A stretch of 64,000 bases of DNA, from positions 310,001-374,000 of the forward strand of contig NZ_JALJWP010000001.1 in NCBI RefSeq assembly GCF_024169245.1, in the 5' to 3' direction. Below the pieces are notes generated by a model. The model did no database searches. It saw only the letters and a list, made by a program, of their open reading frames with translations, and was not told where the DNA came from. This document shows, in pieces, positions 10,047 through 19,127 of this stretch (the stretch's first letter is position 1; every line of letters starts with the position of its first letter). The position numbers were made by a program, and so were the translations under genes. Source of the DNA: Pseudomonas koreensis (lineage in GTDB: Bacteria; Pseudomonadota; Gammaproteobacteria; Pseudomonadales; Pseudomonadaceae).

Positions 10047-10391
10047 ATGAGCCAGCCGAAACTGCTCGACACTCCGCTTTACGCCCTGCTGCACAAAGAT
10101 GACGTCTCAGGCTTCAACAAGGAACGTCCACAGGATGCCCCCATCGACATGGTCGGCGGCGATTTCCGAGGTCTGGACCTGCGTGAACTGAACGCCGATA
10201 ACGTGGATTTCCGCGATGCGTACTTCCGCTCCGCCGATCTGCGCGGCATCGACTTTCGCAAGGCCTCGCTCGAAGGTGCCAGCCTGGCCCATGCACAGAT
10301 TTCCGGTGCGTACTTTCCGCCGGAGCTGAGTGCTGACGAGATCCTGATGTCGATGAATTTCGGCACGCGGTTGCGGTATCGCACACGCTGA
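10047..10391 (+). CDS. Pentapeptide-repeat protein
   Basis: A 114-residue soluble protein. Residues about 38-90 show A(D/N)LXX-type pentapeptide repeats (LDLRELNADNVDFRDAYFRS, ADLRGIDFRKASLEGASLAH), which fold as a short right-handed quadrilateral beta-helix. The N-terminal 35 residues precede the repeats and are not repetitive. The function is unknown; the repeat block is too short to compare directly with gyrase-protecting Qnr or MfpA proteins. It has its own consensus-like promoter and probably its own message. The same gene occupies this place in other pseudomonads, as I recall. Confidence 0.88.
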   Translation: MSQPKLLDTPLYALLHKDDVSGFNKERPQDAPIDMVGGDFRGLDLRELNADNVDFRDAYFRSADLRGIDFRKASLEGASLAHAQISGAYFPPELSADEILMSMNFGTRLRYRTR

Positions 10392-10425
10392 TATCTGGAA
10401 ATCTTCCTGACACCACGCCTTTCCC

Positions 10426-10516
10426 CTGTGGGAGCGAGCCTGCTCGCGAAGGCGTAGTGTCAGTCGACATCGTTATTGCCTGACACACCGTCTTCGCGAG
10501 CAGGCTCGCTCCCACA
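10426..10516. repeat. REP/BIME palindrome, GTGGGAGCGAGC family
   Basis: Inverted pair of TGTGGGAGCGAGCCTGCTCGCGAAGGC and its complement, about 26 nt each, around a 36-nt centre. It is located after the pentapeptide gene. Confidence 0.92.
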
Positions 10517-10679
10517 TTGGTAACCTTCTACCCCCTTCCCTCTGCGTTCGCAGGTCTTTCACACCCCTTTCTTAGAAGCTTTTGCGTCGAATCCGACCAA
10601 ACAACCACGCTTTTCCTACTGATGGCTACACTCCTGAGAAGCTCGCCCACGCACCATTCGGCCGTCGCAAGGAGGCTTG

Positions 10680-10952
10680 ATGAATGATGAACTGCAACAC
10701 CTGAAAAATCTTGGCAAGACGTCGGCGCAATGGCTGCATGCCGTGGGCATCCACAGCGCCTCGGACCTGCGTCGCCTCGGTGCGGTGGATGCCTACCGGG
10801 CCGTGCGTACCCGCGGGTTTCGCGCTTCGAAGGTATTGTTGTATGCGATCGAGGGCGCGTTGATGGACGTGCACTGGAACGACATCCCCGCTGAGCGCAA
10901 GGACGCCTTGAACAAACAGCTCGAAGCGATCTCCGCGCGCCACAAGAACTGA
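10680..10952 (+). CDS. TfoX C-terminal domain protein
   Basis: A 90-residue protein that corresponds to the C-terminal helical domain of TfoX/Sxy alone (LKNLGKTSAQWLHAVGIHSASDLRRLGAVDAYRAV...). The domain has a helix-hairpin-helix-like character and is found without the N-terminal domain in many pseudomonads. The role is unknown and a DNA-related role is only inferred. The ATG at 10680 is preceded by AAGGAGG at a short spacing of 4 nt; a TTG one codon earlier is also possible. It lies just upstream of the prrF sRNA gene, separated from it by about 190 nt with no further gene. Confidence 0.85.
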   Translation: MNDELQHLKNLGKTSAQWLHAVGIHSASDLRRLGAVDAYRAVRTRGFRASKVLLYAIEGALMDVHWNDIPAERKDALNKQLEAISARHKN

Positions 10953-11108
10953 ACAGGCTAGCGCCATGTATTCACTGGGGGATCAATCGACCAACACCGT
11001 CTGTGTTTGAGCATGACCCGCAGCAATCCGAAGATCGCTGACGTCCCGTGTTTGCGGGGGCCTTGCAGCCGCTCGTAAAACTAAATTACAGATTTGCAAA
11101 AACAGCGA

Positions 11109-11140
11109 TTGACTCGGTAATGAGAATCGCTATGATTATC
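11109..11140 (+). promoter_or_regulatory. prrF promoter with overlapping Fur box
   Basis: TTGACT (11109-11114), a 16-base spacer and TATGAT (11131-11136) form a good sigma-70 promoter. The 19-mer GAGAATCGCTATGATTATC at 11122-11140 matches the Fur consensus at 13 of 19 positions and covers the spacer and -10. Repression by Fe-Fur is therefore expected. Confidence 0.85.
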
Positions 11141-11142
11141 AC

Positions 11143-11256
11143 AACTGGTCGCGAGATCAGTCGATATTCTGAAAAGCCCTTGGTTCGGACTCTCAGATTA
11201 TCTCCTCATCAGGCTAATCACGGTTATTTGACCCGGTTTTTACCGGGTCTTTTTTT
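11143..11256 (+). ncRNA. prrF: PrrF-type iron-responsive small RNA
   Basis: A transcript of about 114 nt starting near 11143 (AACTGGTCGCGAGATC). The central single-stranded segment around CAGATTATCTCCTCATCAGG (11192-11215) is the conserved PrrF seed that pairs with mRNAs of iron-containing proteins such as sodB and TCA enzymes. It ends with a hairpin GACCCGG/CCGGGTC (11230-11249) and T7. In P. aeruginosa, prrF1 and prrF2 sit in tandem beside phuW. Only one copy is present here, so the double transcript PrrH cannot be made from this locus. It is convergent with phuW, 13 nt beyond the T-run. Confidence 0.88.
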
Positions 11257-11269
11257 GCCCGCAGAAAAG

Positions 11270-12118
11270 TCATTTGCCGAACTGCTGGCGCATCTGCTCG
11301 CAGTAATCCGGCTTTGGCGTGGCAGGCGTGTACCAGACGTAATCGGCCATCGCCGCCGTTACCGCATCGCCCTGCTCGGCCAGCATCAACACGGTCGGCG
11401 CCTTACCAGCGCCCAGATCCAGCAGATGCAGCGGCACGCCAACATCCTTGCGCGCATGCCAAGCGCCGGCCAACAGAATCCCAGGTGTCGGCGCCGCCAG
11501 CATGCGTTCGGCCATACGTCGATCGCGTTGTTGCTGAATCGACAACATCGCCGGCATCTGTGATTCGGGCAGCAAGCCGCAGTGAGATTCACTGACCTGT
11601 CCAAGCAACGTGTTTCTCACCGCCAGCGCGTTACTGCGCGGACCGTTCAGGGCAGGTGGTTTACGGTAGATCGCACGGATTTCGCTGTCATCGAGATTGG
11701 CCGCCAGCAGCGGATACGGCTGCGTCAGGGCGAAGCGCACGATCGGCCCGTAAAGATTCCAGTCCCAGCCCTCCTGCCAGGCCAATGCAGCAGGCAGATC
11801 AGTCGGAACGGATTTCGCCTGGCGCAGCGCGTCGACTTTCGCCTGCTGGTCCGGCACGAGCATTTCCAGCAGCAGACTGCCTTGCGCTCGTTGCTCGCCA
11901 AGCGTCTGCAACAGCCACAATTGCGCGGCATGATGATCGGCATTGTCATGCTGCTCGCCAATGATCAAGCGTTCAGGTTCAGCGAGACGCGTCAGCAGTT
12001 GCTCCGCGGTGAGCATCTCGCCGCTGCGCAGATCGCGGATTTCCCCGCTCACCGGCGGAGCCACCACGTGCTGACAGCCCGCCAGCAACACCAGCGCCCA
12101 CAACCACAATCCACGCAT
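11270..12118 (-). CDS. phuW: ChaN-family heme-binding lipoprotein
   Basis: A 282-residue lipoprotein of the ChaN/haem-regulated family. The lipobox ALVLLAGC (Cys15) precedes a domain with the family's conserved segment RLIIGEQHDNADHHAAQ (about 50-66) and GAWHARKDVGVP (about 218-229), where His residues are candidate heme ligands. It is the last gene of phuTUVW and follows phuV by 19 nt, so it probably works with the heme importer at the membrane. The exact role of PhuW is not settled in any species I know. It is Fur-controlled by inference from the operon promoter. Confidence 0.85.
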   Translation of the reverse strand: MRGLWLWALVLLAGCQHVVAPPVSGEIRDLRSGEMLTAEQLLTRLAEPERLIIGEQHDNADHHAAQLWLLQTLGEQRAQGSLLLEMLVPDQQAKVDALRQAKSVPTDLPAALAWQEGWDWNLYGPIVRFALTQPYPLLAANLDDSEIRAIYRKPPALNGPRSNALAVRNTLLGQVSESHCGLLPESQMPAMLSIQQQRDRRMAERMLAAPTPGILLAGAWHARKDVGVPLHLLDLGAGKAPTVLMLAEQGDAVTAAMADYVWYTPATPKPDYCEQMRQQFGK

Positions 12119-12137
12119 GCGACACCTCGATGATTGA

Positions 12138-12905
12138 TCAGCGGGCGATGATCAGCGGATGCCCACGCTCCGGGTGCGGTTGCACCAAAACCTCCAGGCC
12201 GAACACAGCTTTTAGCGTATCCGGGCGCAGCACCTGCTGCGGAGTATCCAGCGCAACCGGGCGCCCCTCTTCCAGCAACAGCACGCGATCACAATAGCGT
12301 GCCGCCAGATTCAGATCATGCAGGATCACCAGCACCGCCGCGCCACGATTGGCAAACTCGCGCACCGCTTGCAAGGTGGTGTGCTGATGCAGCGGATCGA
12401 GCATCGACGTCGGTTCGTCGAGCAACAAGGTTTGCCCAACCTGACCGGGCCAGAGTTGCGCCAGCACCCGAGCCAGATGCACGCGCTGACGCTCACCACC
12501 GGACAACGCCAGATAACTGCGCCCGCTCAGGTGCCCGGCATCGGCAGCGGCCAGCGCCGCCGCGACAATTTCGTCATCACGCACGCGCCCGGTCTGGTAG
12601 GGCAAACGGCCCATTCCCACGACCTCTTCAACGGCGAAGGCAAAGTCCAGTGTCGAAACCTGCGGCAGCACCGCCAGTCGTTGTGCCCGCTGCGTGCCGC
12701 TCCAGTGACCCAACGCCTGCTCGTCGAGCGAAACATTGCCGTCACTGGCGAGCAATTCTCCGCACAAGGCGCCGAGTAATGTGCTTTTGCCGGCGCCGTT
12801 CGGCCCCAGCACGCCAAGCACTTCACCGGGTTCGAGTTGCAGCGTAACGCCGCTGAGCACAGCCTTGCGGCCACGGCGAACGTGCAGATTGTGCGCAGAC
12901 AACAT
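12138..12905 (-). CDS. phuV: Heme ABC transporter ATP-binding protein
   Basis: ATPase of the heme importer, 255 residues. It shows Walker [11 protein letters not shown] (about 34-43), the signature [18 protein letters not shown] and Walker [13 protein letters not shown], followed by the switch His in [13 protein letters not shown]. The HmuV/PhuV subfamily is assigned from its neighbours, a BtuC-type permease and a heme-type binding protein. Its start codon shares one base with the phuU stop, so the two are translationally coupled. Confidence 0.94.
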   Translation of the reverse strand: MLSAHNLHVRRGRKAVLSGVTLQLEPGEVLGVLGPNGAGKSTLLGALCGELLASDGNVSLDEQALGHWSGTQRAQRLAVLPQVSTLDFAFAVEEVVGMGRLPYQTGRVRDDEIVAAALAAADAGHLSGRSYLALSGGERQRVHLARVLAQLWPGQVGQTLLLDEPTSMLDPLHQHTTLQAVREFANRGAAVLVILHDLNLAARYCDRVLLLEEGRPVALDTPQQVLRPDTLKAVFGLEVLVQPHPERGHPLIIAR

Positions 12906-13942
12906 CAGGCACGCCCTCGCAGCAGCAGGTAAAGGAAGAACGGCGCGCCGATAAACGCGGTGACAATGCCAATTGGCAACTCCGCCGGCGCCAGCGCCAG
13001 CCGCGCCACCAGATCGGCGAGCAATAACAGGCTCGCACCCGCCAACACCGAGGCTGGCAACAGAACTTTGTGATCGGGGCCGGCCAGCAGACGCACCAGA
13101 TGCGGCACGACCAGTCCGACAAAACCGATCATGCCCGCCGCCGCCACCGCCGCGCCAACGCCGAGCGCGGTGCAGAACACCAGTTCGCGCTTGAGCCGTT
13201 CGACATCGATGCCCAGATGCCCGGCTTCGGATTCACCCAGCAACAACGCATTCAATGCCTTGGCCCGACGCGGCAGCCACAGCGCCACGCCGACGGTGAT
13301 GATCAGCAGTGGCCATAGTCGTGCGTAACTGGCGCCGTTGAGGCTGCCCAGGTTCCAGAATGTCAGGGTGCGCAGCGTGGCGTCATCGGCCAGATAAGTG
13401 AACAGACCGACTGCCGAACTGGCCAGTGCCGTCAGCGCTATACCGGCCAACAACATGGTCGCCACATGCGTCTGACCGTTGCGCCGGCCCAGGCGATAGA
13501 CCAGCGCCGTGACCCCGAGCCCGCCGAGAAAAGCGCATACCGATAACAGGTAAGGGCCGAACCACTCCGGCAGGCCGCCAAAGAACGAGCCGCCAACAAT
13601 CGCAATCGCCGCGCCGAGTGCCGCGCCACTGGACACCCCGACCAGCCCCGGATCGGCCAGCGGATTACGAAACAGACCCTGCATCGCCACCCCGGACAGC
13701 GCCAGCACCCCGCCGACCGCCAAGCCGAGCAAGGTTCGCGGCAGGCGGATCTGACCGAGAATCAGCTCAGCCTGCTCCAGGCCGTCCGGCGCCAGCGGCA
13801 CGCCGATCAGACGCAGCGCCGCACGCAAGGTATCGAACAGCGGCAGGCTCACTGGCCCCAATGCCAACGACAGCCAGATCGCCAGCAGACACAGGAGGGT
13901 CAGGCCGATGAACAGGCCACGGGGTTTGACCAGTGTGGTCAT
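12905..13942 (-). CDS. phuU: Heme ABC transporter permease
   Basis: Type II (BtuC/FecCD family) permease of 345 residues with about ten hydrophobic segments. It contains the family signature [25 protein letters not shown] region (about 82-102) and the ATPase-coupling loop near [11 protein letters not shown]. It should move heme from the binding protein across the inner membrane, powered by PhuV. It overlaps phuT by four bases (ATGA) and phuV by one base, forming a tightly coupled transporter unit. Confidence 0.94.
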   Translation of the reverse strand: MTTLVKPRGLFIGLTLLCLLAIWLSLALGPVSLPLFDTLRAALRLIGVPLAPDGLEQAELILGQIRLPRTLLGLAVGGVLALSGVAMQGLFRNPLADPGLVGVSSGAALGAAIAIVGGSFFGGLPEWFGPYLLSVCAFLGGLGVTALVYRLGRRNGQTHVATMLLAGIALTALASSAVGLFTYLADDATLRTLTFWNLGSLNGASYARLWPLLIITVGVALWLPRRAKALNALLLGESEAGHLGIDVERLKRELVFCTALGVGAAVAAAGMIGFVGLVVPHLVRLLAGPDHKVLLPASVLAGASLLLLADLVARLALAPAELPIGIVTAFIGAPFFLYLLLRGRA

Positions 13943-14811
13943 TGGCCGCCCTTGGCCGGGTAGAAACCGTCAGTCAGGGTTTGCAAAGCAGCCGGCAGAC
14001 GCGGCCCGAGCCCGCCGACCAGCAGCGTAGGATCCAGCTCCATCACCCGCCCACTCTTGGCCGCACGGCTGGAACTGAGAATCGGGTTTTCCTTGAATAA
14101 CGCGGCTTTTGCCGCGTCACCGCTCAGCGCGCGGTCGGCGAACACCAGCACTTCGGGATCTAGGCTGGCGAGAGATTCCACAGAAAACGGTTTGTAGCCG
14201 GTATGCGTCGCAAGGTTGTGTCCGCCAGCCTGTTGCAGCAGCCAATCGGCGGCCGTGTCTTTTCCGGCAATCAACGGCTTGCCACCGGCGTGCCCGAGCA
14301 ATAGCAGGACGCCTGGGGCTTTCTGTGTGGTTTGCACTTGGGCAACGCGGGCAGCCTGCGCCTGGAGTTGCTGTTGATAAGTCTGCAGCAACTGCGCCGC
14401 CTGCTGTTGCGCGCCGAGCAACTGGCCAAGATGAATGACATTTTTTTCCAGCGTCGGCAGATCCGCCTGCGCCGAGAACAACTCGACTTTCACCTTGGCG
14501 GCTTTGACTTGCGCCAGAACCGGCGGTGGGCCCATTTCTTCAGTGCCGATGAGAATGTCCGGGCGCAGGCTCAAGATGCCTTCCGCCGACAGGCTGCGCT
14601 GATAGCCAATGCTCGGCAGCGCCTGCAACGATTGCGGATGCTGGCTGGTGGTGTCGACCCCGACCAGCTTCGACTCGCCGCCCAACGCGCTGACCCATTC
14701 CGACAGTGCGCCGCCGGCGCTGACCCAGCGTTGCGGGAGATCCGCCGCGGTCGTCTGATGGCTGAGAAAAAGGCCGACGCACAGCATGGCAACGCGGTTT
14801 TTCAGGCGCAT
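13939..14811 (-). CDS. phuT: Periplasmic heme-binding protein
   Basis: Substrate-binding protein (TroA/FecB fold) of the heme importer, 290 residues. A signal peptide covers MRLKNRVAMLCVGLFLSHQTTAA. The body includes LVGVDTTSQHPQSL, GYQRSLSAEGILSLRPD with the conserved Tyr expected to ligate heme, and DPEVLVFADRAL. The frame is open to 14943, but the ATG at 14811 has AAGGAAG at proper spacing and directly begins the signal peptide. It is first in phuTUVW. A Fur-box promoter lies about 100 nt upstream. No phuS or receptor gene is adjacent. Confidence 0.9.
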   Translation of the reverse strand: MRLKNRVAMLCVGLFLSHQTTAADLPQRWVSAGGALSEWVSALGGESKLVGVDTTSQHPQSLQALPSIGYQRSLSAEGILSLRPDILIGTEEMGPPPVLAQVKAAKVKVELFSAQADLPTLEKNVIHLGQLLGAQQQAAQLLQTYQQQLQAQAARVAQVQTTQKAPGVLLLLGHAGGKPLIAGKDTAADWLLQQAGGHNLATHTGYKPFSVESLASLDPEVLVFADRALSGDAAKAALFKENPILSSSRAAKSGRVMELDPTLLVGGLGPRLPAALQTLTDGFYPAKGGQ

Positions 14812-14905
14812 AAACAGCTTCCTTGAACAAGGTTTCCCGGGCATCGGCGCAGCGAGCCAAGTATCCTCGACAACAGCCAGACTCCCTTTGGGAGAAGGCC
14901 GCCAT

Positions 14906-14933
14906 TTGATAATTGTTTGCATTTGAACGTCAA
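14906..14933 (-). promoter_or_regulatory. phuT promoter with Fur box
   Basis: On the minus strand TTGACG, a 16-base spacer and TATCAA (complement of 14906-14911) form a promoter. GATAATTGTTTGCATTTGA on the plus strand (14908-14926) matches the Fur consensus at about 11 of 19 positions, including the GATAAT and CATT halves, and lies exactly over the promoter spacer. Confidence 0.65.
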
Positions 14934-14975
14934 GCTCGGACATATCCAGACACGAGCGAACACCAGAGGATAGCC

Positions 14976-15293
14976 ATGAAGTTTCTCTGCGCCGGCAGCG
15001 ATCTGGCCGAAGCCGGCAGCCGCGGTTTCGAAATCGAAGACAAAAAGCTGTTCGCCGTGCGTCGCGGTGGGCAGGCCTATGTTTACCTCAACCGCTGCCC
15101 GCACCGTGGCGTCGGCCTGGAATGGCAGCCCGACCGGTTTCTCGACCCCAGCAACAGCCTGATCCAGTGCGCCACCCACGGCGCACTGTTTCTGATCGAG
15201 GACGGCGAATGCGTTGCCGGCCCGTGCGCCGGGCAATCACTGACGGCGATTGAATGCCGGGAAGATACACAAGGCGTGTGGGTCGATGTTTAA
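14976..15293 (+). CDS. Rieske [2Fe-2S] ferredoxin-like protein
   Basis: A 105-residue stand-alone Rieske domain. The cluster ligands are visible as CPHRG (about 41-45) and CATHG (about 67-71), the Cys-X-His and Cys-X2-His pattern. It has no signal peptide or membrane helix, so it is a soluble cytoplasmic protein, possibly an electron carrier. The ATG at 14976 follows AGAGGAT; an upstream in-frame ATG at 14913 lies inside the phuT promoter and is rejected. It is transcribed divergently from phuTUVW. A partner oxygenase or reductase is not in the window. Confidence 0.9.
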   Translation: MKFLCAGSDLAEAGSRGFEIEDKKLFAVRRGGQAYVYLNRCPHRGVGLEWQPDRFLDPSNSLIQCATHGALFLIEDGECVAGPCAGQSLTAIECREDTQGVWVDV

Positions 15294-16003
15294 CCGTTGA
15301 GCAAGACGTCGAGTCGACGGTCGATGACCATCTCTTCATGGTCGAGGCGCACGCCATAGGCCAGCACCTCGACACCGCAGGCGACCGCCTCACGCAGCGC
15401 CTCGGCATAGGCCCAATCGATCTCCTCGGCCGGGCGCACGGCATCGATACCGGTGAGGTTTACACAGTACAACTGCACCGCCCGAATGCCGTCGCGCGCC
15501 AGATGCGCCAGCTCACGCAGATGCTTGGCCCCGCGCTGGGTCACCGCATCGGGAAATGCCGCTACCGGCGTGCCGTCGAAGCCGAGGGTGACGCTCTTCA
15601 CTTCGACATAAGCAGGCCCGCTGGGGTATTCGAGGCGGAAGTCGATGCGGCTTTTTTCCTGCCCATAGGCGACTTCCCGCTTCAACGCGGTAAAGCCGTT
15701 CAACTCGGAGATCACCCCGGCCTGCAAGGCTTCTTCGACCAAACCGTTGGCGCGCCCGGTGTTGACGCAGAACAGCCGGCCTTGCGGGGTTTCGCCAATT
15801 TCCCAAGTGCCGGGCAATTTGCGTTTAGGGTCGTTGGAGCGACTGAACCAGACCTGCCCGCCCTCGACCTGGCAATTGAGCATCGAACCGGTGTTCGGAC
15901 AGTGAATGGTCAGCAACTCGCCACTAACGGTTTCGATATCGGCGAGAAAACGCTTGTAGCGGCGAATCAGCCGCGCCTCTTCCAGAGCAGGATAAAAGCG
16001 CAT
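15290..16003 (-). CDS. sfsA: DNA/RNA nuclease SfsA family protein
   Basis: A 237-residue protein matching SfsA over its length: an OB-fold N-terminal part ([30 protein letters not shown]) and a nuclease-like C-terminal domain ([35 protein letters not shown]). SfsA was first named as a sugar fermentation stimulation factor; its cellular role remains unclear. It is convergent with the Rieske gene (3' ends overlap by 4 nt). It shares one base with the start of the operon partner, the aminotransferase stop at 16003, suggesting coupling. Confidence 0.94.
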   Translation of the reverse strand: MRFYPALEEARLIRRYKRFLADIETVSGELLTIHCPNTGSMLNCQVEGGQVWFSRSNDPKRKLPGTWEIGETPQGRLFCVNTGRANGLVEEALQAGVISELNGFTALKREVAYGQEKSRIDFRLEYPSGPAYVEVKSVTLGFDGTPVAAFPDAVTQRGAKHLRELAHLARDGIRAVQLYCVNLTGIDAVRPAEEIDWAYAEALREAVACGVEVLAYGVRLDHEEMVIDRRLDVLLNG

Positions 16004-17172
16004 CAGCCTTGCCAGCTCTTCAAGCCACGGGCAATGCGCTCCACGGCTTCCTGCAAGCGTGCGAGGTTTTGTGTGTAAGCGAAGCGCACGTGATGGCCGG
16101 CCTGATAACGACCGAAATCCAGCCCGGGCGTGAAGGCCACATGCTCGGTTTCGAGGAAATGCCGGCAGAACGCGAAGGCATCGCCGCCGAAACGGCTGAT
16201 ATCGGCGTACAGGTAAAAGGCGCCTTCCGGCTCAACGGCAATGTTGAAGCCAAGTTCGCGCAGCGCTGGCAGGAGGAAGTCGCGACGGCGCGCGAATTCG
16301 GCGCGACGCTCTTCGAGAATCGCGATCGTCGCCGGTTCGAAACAGGCCAGCGCCGCGTACTGGGCCATGCTCGGTGCACTGATGTAGAGGTTCTGCGCGA
16401 GTTTTTCCAGTTCACCGACCGCCGCCTCGGGCGCCACCAGCCAGCCCAGGCGCCAACCGGTCATGCCGAAATACTTGGAGAAACTGTTGAGGACAAAGGC
16501 GCTGTCATCGACCTCCAGCACGCTGGCGGCTTCGGTGCCGTAGGTCAGGCCGTGGTAGATCTCGTCCACCACCAGATGCCCGTTTCTGGCCTTGATCGCT
16601 GTGGATAACCCGGCCAGCTCATCGCGCGTCAGCAAAGTGCCCGTCGGGTTGGCCGGCGAAGCGACAAGGGCGCCGACACTGTCGTGGTCCCAATGCCGCT
16701 CGACCAGATCCGGGGTCAGTTGATAGCGCACCTCCGGCCCGACCGGGACCAGTTGCGCCGCGCCTTCGACCAGCCGCAGAAAATGCCGGTTGCACGGGTA
16801 GCCCGGGTCTGCCAGCAACCAGTGTTTACCCGGATCGACCAGCAAGGCACTGGCCAGCAACAGCGCGCCAGAGCCGCCCGGCGTGATCAGAATGCGCCGC
16901 GGGTCGATGTTCAGGCCGTATCGCGACTGGTAAAACCCGGCAATCGCCTCGCGCAGCTCGGGAATGCCACGGGCGGCGGTGTAACGGGTCTTGCCCGCGG
17001 TCAACGCGGCTTGGCCCGCGCGAATGATTGGCTCGGCAGTAGTGAAGTCCGGCTCGCCGATTTCCAGATGGATCACGTCGTGGCCTTCGGCCTGCAATTC
17101 ATTGGCCCGCGCCAGCAGCGCCATCACATGGAACGGTTCGATCGCACGACTGCGCGCACTGTAGGGGGCCAT
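16003..17172 (-). CDS. Pyridoxal-phosphate aminotransferase, class I/II
   Basis: A 389-residue fold-type I aminotransferase. The PLP lysine is in [17 protein letters not shown], and [25 protein letters not shown] and VVDEIYHGL are the usual cofactor and substrate segments. The substrate cannot be fixed from sequence; the subgroup resembles aspartate- or alanine-type transaminases and unnamed pseudomonad copies beside sfsA. It is first in a two-gene unit with sfsA. Confidence 0.92.
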   Translation of the reverse strand: MAPYSARSRAIEPFHVMALLARANELQAEGHDVIHLEIGEPDFTTAEPIIRAGQAALTAGKTRYTAARGIPELREAIAGFYQSRYGLNIDPRRILITPGGSGALLLASALLVDPGKHWLLADPGYPCNRHFLRLVEGAAQLVPVGPEVRYQLTPDLVERHWDHDSVGALVASPANPTGTLLTRDELAGLSTAIKARNGHLVVDEIYHGLTYGTEAASVLEVDDSAFVLNSFSKYFGMTGWRLGWLVAPEAAVGELEKLAQNLYISAPSMAQYAALACFEPATIAILEERRAEFARRRDFLLPALRELGFNIAVEPEGAFYLYADISRFGGDAFAFCRHFLETEHVAFTPGLDFGRYQAGHHVRFAYTQNLARLQEAVERIARGLKSWQG

Positions 17173-17505
17173 TGGATTGCCTTCGACAGGAAAAAAGAGA
17201 CGATTCTACCTGTCTGCCGGAACGAGCGAGAACCCGTGAAGGTCACAGCCTCAAGAACGCTGGACTGTAACGATCTGAACGTACGCTCCAGGATTGACTA
17301 AAATCAGTGATTGAACAGGTCTCCATTCCCACAGACACGGCTTGCCAAACATCTGCAAGCGCCACCCGCCGGGGGCTCGACATCCGGGAGTAGCGCAGGC
17401 TGATTTGATCTGGTAAGTTCGCCCGCTTGCAGCCGCAGGGCCGGCAGGTGTCGGTGATGGAGCAATCCTGCGCAATGGATTACAAGAGTAGAGGCGGTCT
17501 ATTTC
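17173..17505. other. Intergenic region: shared upstream region of aminotransferase and dksA
   Basis: 333 nt between divergent genes. It holds the dksA leader. I see no strong promoter, operator or repeat in it; TTGACT near 17294 has no good -10 at standard distance. A GC-rich stretch at 17425-17455 (GCCCGCTTGCAGCCGCAGGGCCGGC) can fold weakly. Confidence 0.5.
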
Positions 17506-17949
17506 ATGTCCACCCAAGCAAAGCAACAGCAGCAAGCGACGATCAGCGGCTTCGAACCTTACGTTTCGAAGGCGGGTGAAGAGTACATGGGCGCTCCGAT
17601 GCGCGCGCACTTCACCAAGATCCTGAACAAGTGGAAACTGGACTTGATGCAGGAAGTCGACCGTACGGTTGATCACATGAAAGACGAAGCGGCCAACTTC
17701 CCTGACCCGGCCGACCGTGCCAGCCAGGAAGAAGAGTTCGCCCTCGAACTGCGCGCCCGCGATCGCGAGCGCAAGCTGATCAAGAAAATCGACAAGACGC
17801 TGCAGCTGATCGAGGACGAAGAGTACGGCTGGTGCGAGTCCTGCGGCATCGAGATCGGCGTCAAGCGCCTCGAAGCCCGTCCGACTGCCGATCTGTGCAT
17901 CGACTGCAAGACCCTGGCGGAAATCAAGGAAAAGCAGGTCGGCAAGTAA
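17506..17949 (+). CDS. dksA: RNA polymerase-binding transcription factor DksA
   Basis: Binds the RNA polymerase secondary channel and, with ppGpp, adjusts transcription of rRNA, tRNA and amino-acid operons. The 147-residue protein has the long coiled coil with the tip region FPDPADRASQEEEFALELRARD and the C-terminal four-cysteine zinc finger CESC...CIDC. All four cysteines are present, so this is the zinc-type form and not the Cys-free paralogue DksA2. A clear terminator follows. The tRNA promoter at 49565 with its GC discriminator is the kind of target expected for this factor. Confidence 0.97.
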   Translation: MSTQAKQQQQATISGFEPYVSKAGEEYMGAPMRAHFTKILNKWKLDLMQEVDRTVDHMKDEAANFPDPADRASQEEEFALELRARDRERKLIKKIDKTLQLIEDEEYGWCESCGIEIGVKRLEARPTADLCIDCKTLAEIKEKQVGK

Positions 17950-17965
17950 TCGCGACCTGAAGGAA

Positions 17966-17995
17966 AAACGGAGCGTGCGAACGCTCCGTTTTTGT
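17966..17995 (+). terminator. Intrinsic terminator of dksA
   Basis: ACGGAGCGT-GCGA-ACGCTCCGT followed by T5, 19 nt after the dksA stop. Confidence 0.92.
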
Positions 17996-18024
17996 TTCTG
18001 CCTTTTGCTTCTGCCGTTGCTTTT

Positions 18025-18114
18025 TGTAGGAGTGAGCCTGCTCGCGATAGCGATGGGTCAGTCAATATCTTGGTTGAATGTCACACCGCTATCGCGAGCA
18101 GGCTCACTCCTACA
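18025..18114. repeat. REP/BIME palindrome, GTAGGAGTGAGC variant
   Basis: Inverted pair TGTAGGAGTGAGCCTGCTCGCGATAGC and complement around a 38-nt centre, between dksA and gluQRS. Confidence 0.92.
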
Positions 18115-18153
18115 GGTTGACCTGCGTATAGCCTGAAAAGTAGTTTCGTTTCC

Positions 18154-19050
18154 ATGACCGCCAAAACGTCCCCCGCCTACATCGGCCGCTTCGCCCCCAC
18201 CCCCAGTGGCCACCTGCACTTCGGCTCGCTGGTCGCTGCGTTGGCGTCCTATCTCGACGCTCGCTCGGTCGGTGGGCGCTGGCTGGTGCGCATGGAAGAT
18301 CTCGATCCGCCGCGCGAAGAGCCCGGTGCGCAAGCGGCGATTCTCAAGGCGCTGGAAAGTTACGGTTTCGAATGGGACGGCGAAATGGTCCGCCAGAGCG
18401 ATCGGCACGCGGCCTACGCCGAGGTGCTCGACAGCCTGTTCAACCATGGCCTGGCTTACGCCTGCACCTGCTCGCGCAAACAGCTGGAGCCCTACCACGG
18501 CATTTATCCTGGGTTCTGTCGCAACGCCGGGCATGCTCAGCACGACGCGGCGATCCGCCTGCGCGCGCCGGAGCTGGAATACCGCTTCATTGACCGCGTA
18601 CAGGGCGAATACCGTCAGCACCTGGGCCGCGACGTCGGCGACTTCGTCATCCGTCGTCGAGACGGTCTCTATGCCTATCAACTCGCGGTGGTGCTCGATG
18701 ACGCCTGGCAAGGCATCACCGACATCGTGCGTGGCGCCGATCTGCTCGATTCGACGCCGCGTCAGTTGTACCTGCAAGAACTGCTCGGCCTGAAACAGCC
18801 GCGCTATCTGCACCTGCCATTGATCACTCAGCCGGACGGCAACAAACTCGGCAAGTCCTACCGTTCGCCGCCGCTTGAAGCCGATCAGGCCACGCCGTTG
18901 CTGCTGCGAGCCTTGCGTGCATTGGGGCAGAACCCCGGCACTGAGCTGGCCCATGCGTCGCCGGGCGAACTGCTGGCCTGGGGCAGCGCACACTGGGATG
19001 CCGCCAGGATCCCGCGCAGACTGACCCTGCCCGAAGCGCAACTGCAATGA
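18154..19050 (+). CDS. gluQRS: Glutamyl-Q tRNA(Asp) synthetase
   Basis: Attaches glutamate to the queuosine base of tRNA(Asp). The 298-residue protein is a GluRS catalytic core without the anticodon-binding domain. The HIGH-like motif is FAPTPSGHLHFGSLVAALA, zinc-binding CTCSRK with a later FCRNAGH follows, and the KMSKS equivalent reads NKLGKSYRS. It sits immediately after dksA, the usual gammaproteobacterial pairing, though here a terminator and a REP separate the two. cbrX-cbrAB follow on the same strand. Confidence 0.96.
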   Translation: MTAKTSPAYIGRFAPTPSGHLHFGSLVAALASYLDARSVGGRWLVRMEDLDPPREEPGAQAAILKALESYGFEWDGEMVRQSDRHAAYAEVLDSLFNHGLAYACTCSRKQLEPYHGIYPGFCRNAGHAQHDAAIRLRAPELEYRFIDRVQGEYRQHLGRDVGDFVIRRRDGLYAYQLAVVLDDAWQGITDIVRGADLLDSTPRQLYLQELLGLKQPRYLHLPLITQPDGNKLGKSYRSPPLEADQATPLLLRALRALGQNPGTELAHASPGELLAWGSAHWDAARIPRRLTLPEAQLQ

Positions 19051-19127
19051 CGACACTTGCAGTCGCGCGCCCATCCGTTACCATCGCCGCACGTTTTCGG
19101 GCACGCGCATAAAAAAGAGAGGCCGGG

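Noticed and set aside
11048..11563. 171-codon plus-strand frame crossing the prrF gene
   Set aside because: It runs through the Fur promoter and prrF terminator and into antisense of phuW; no protein features.
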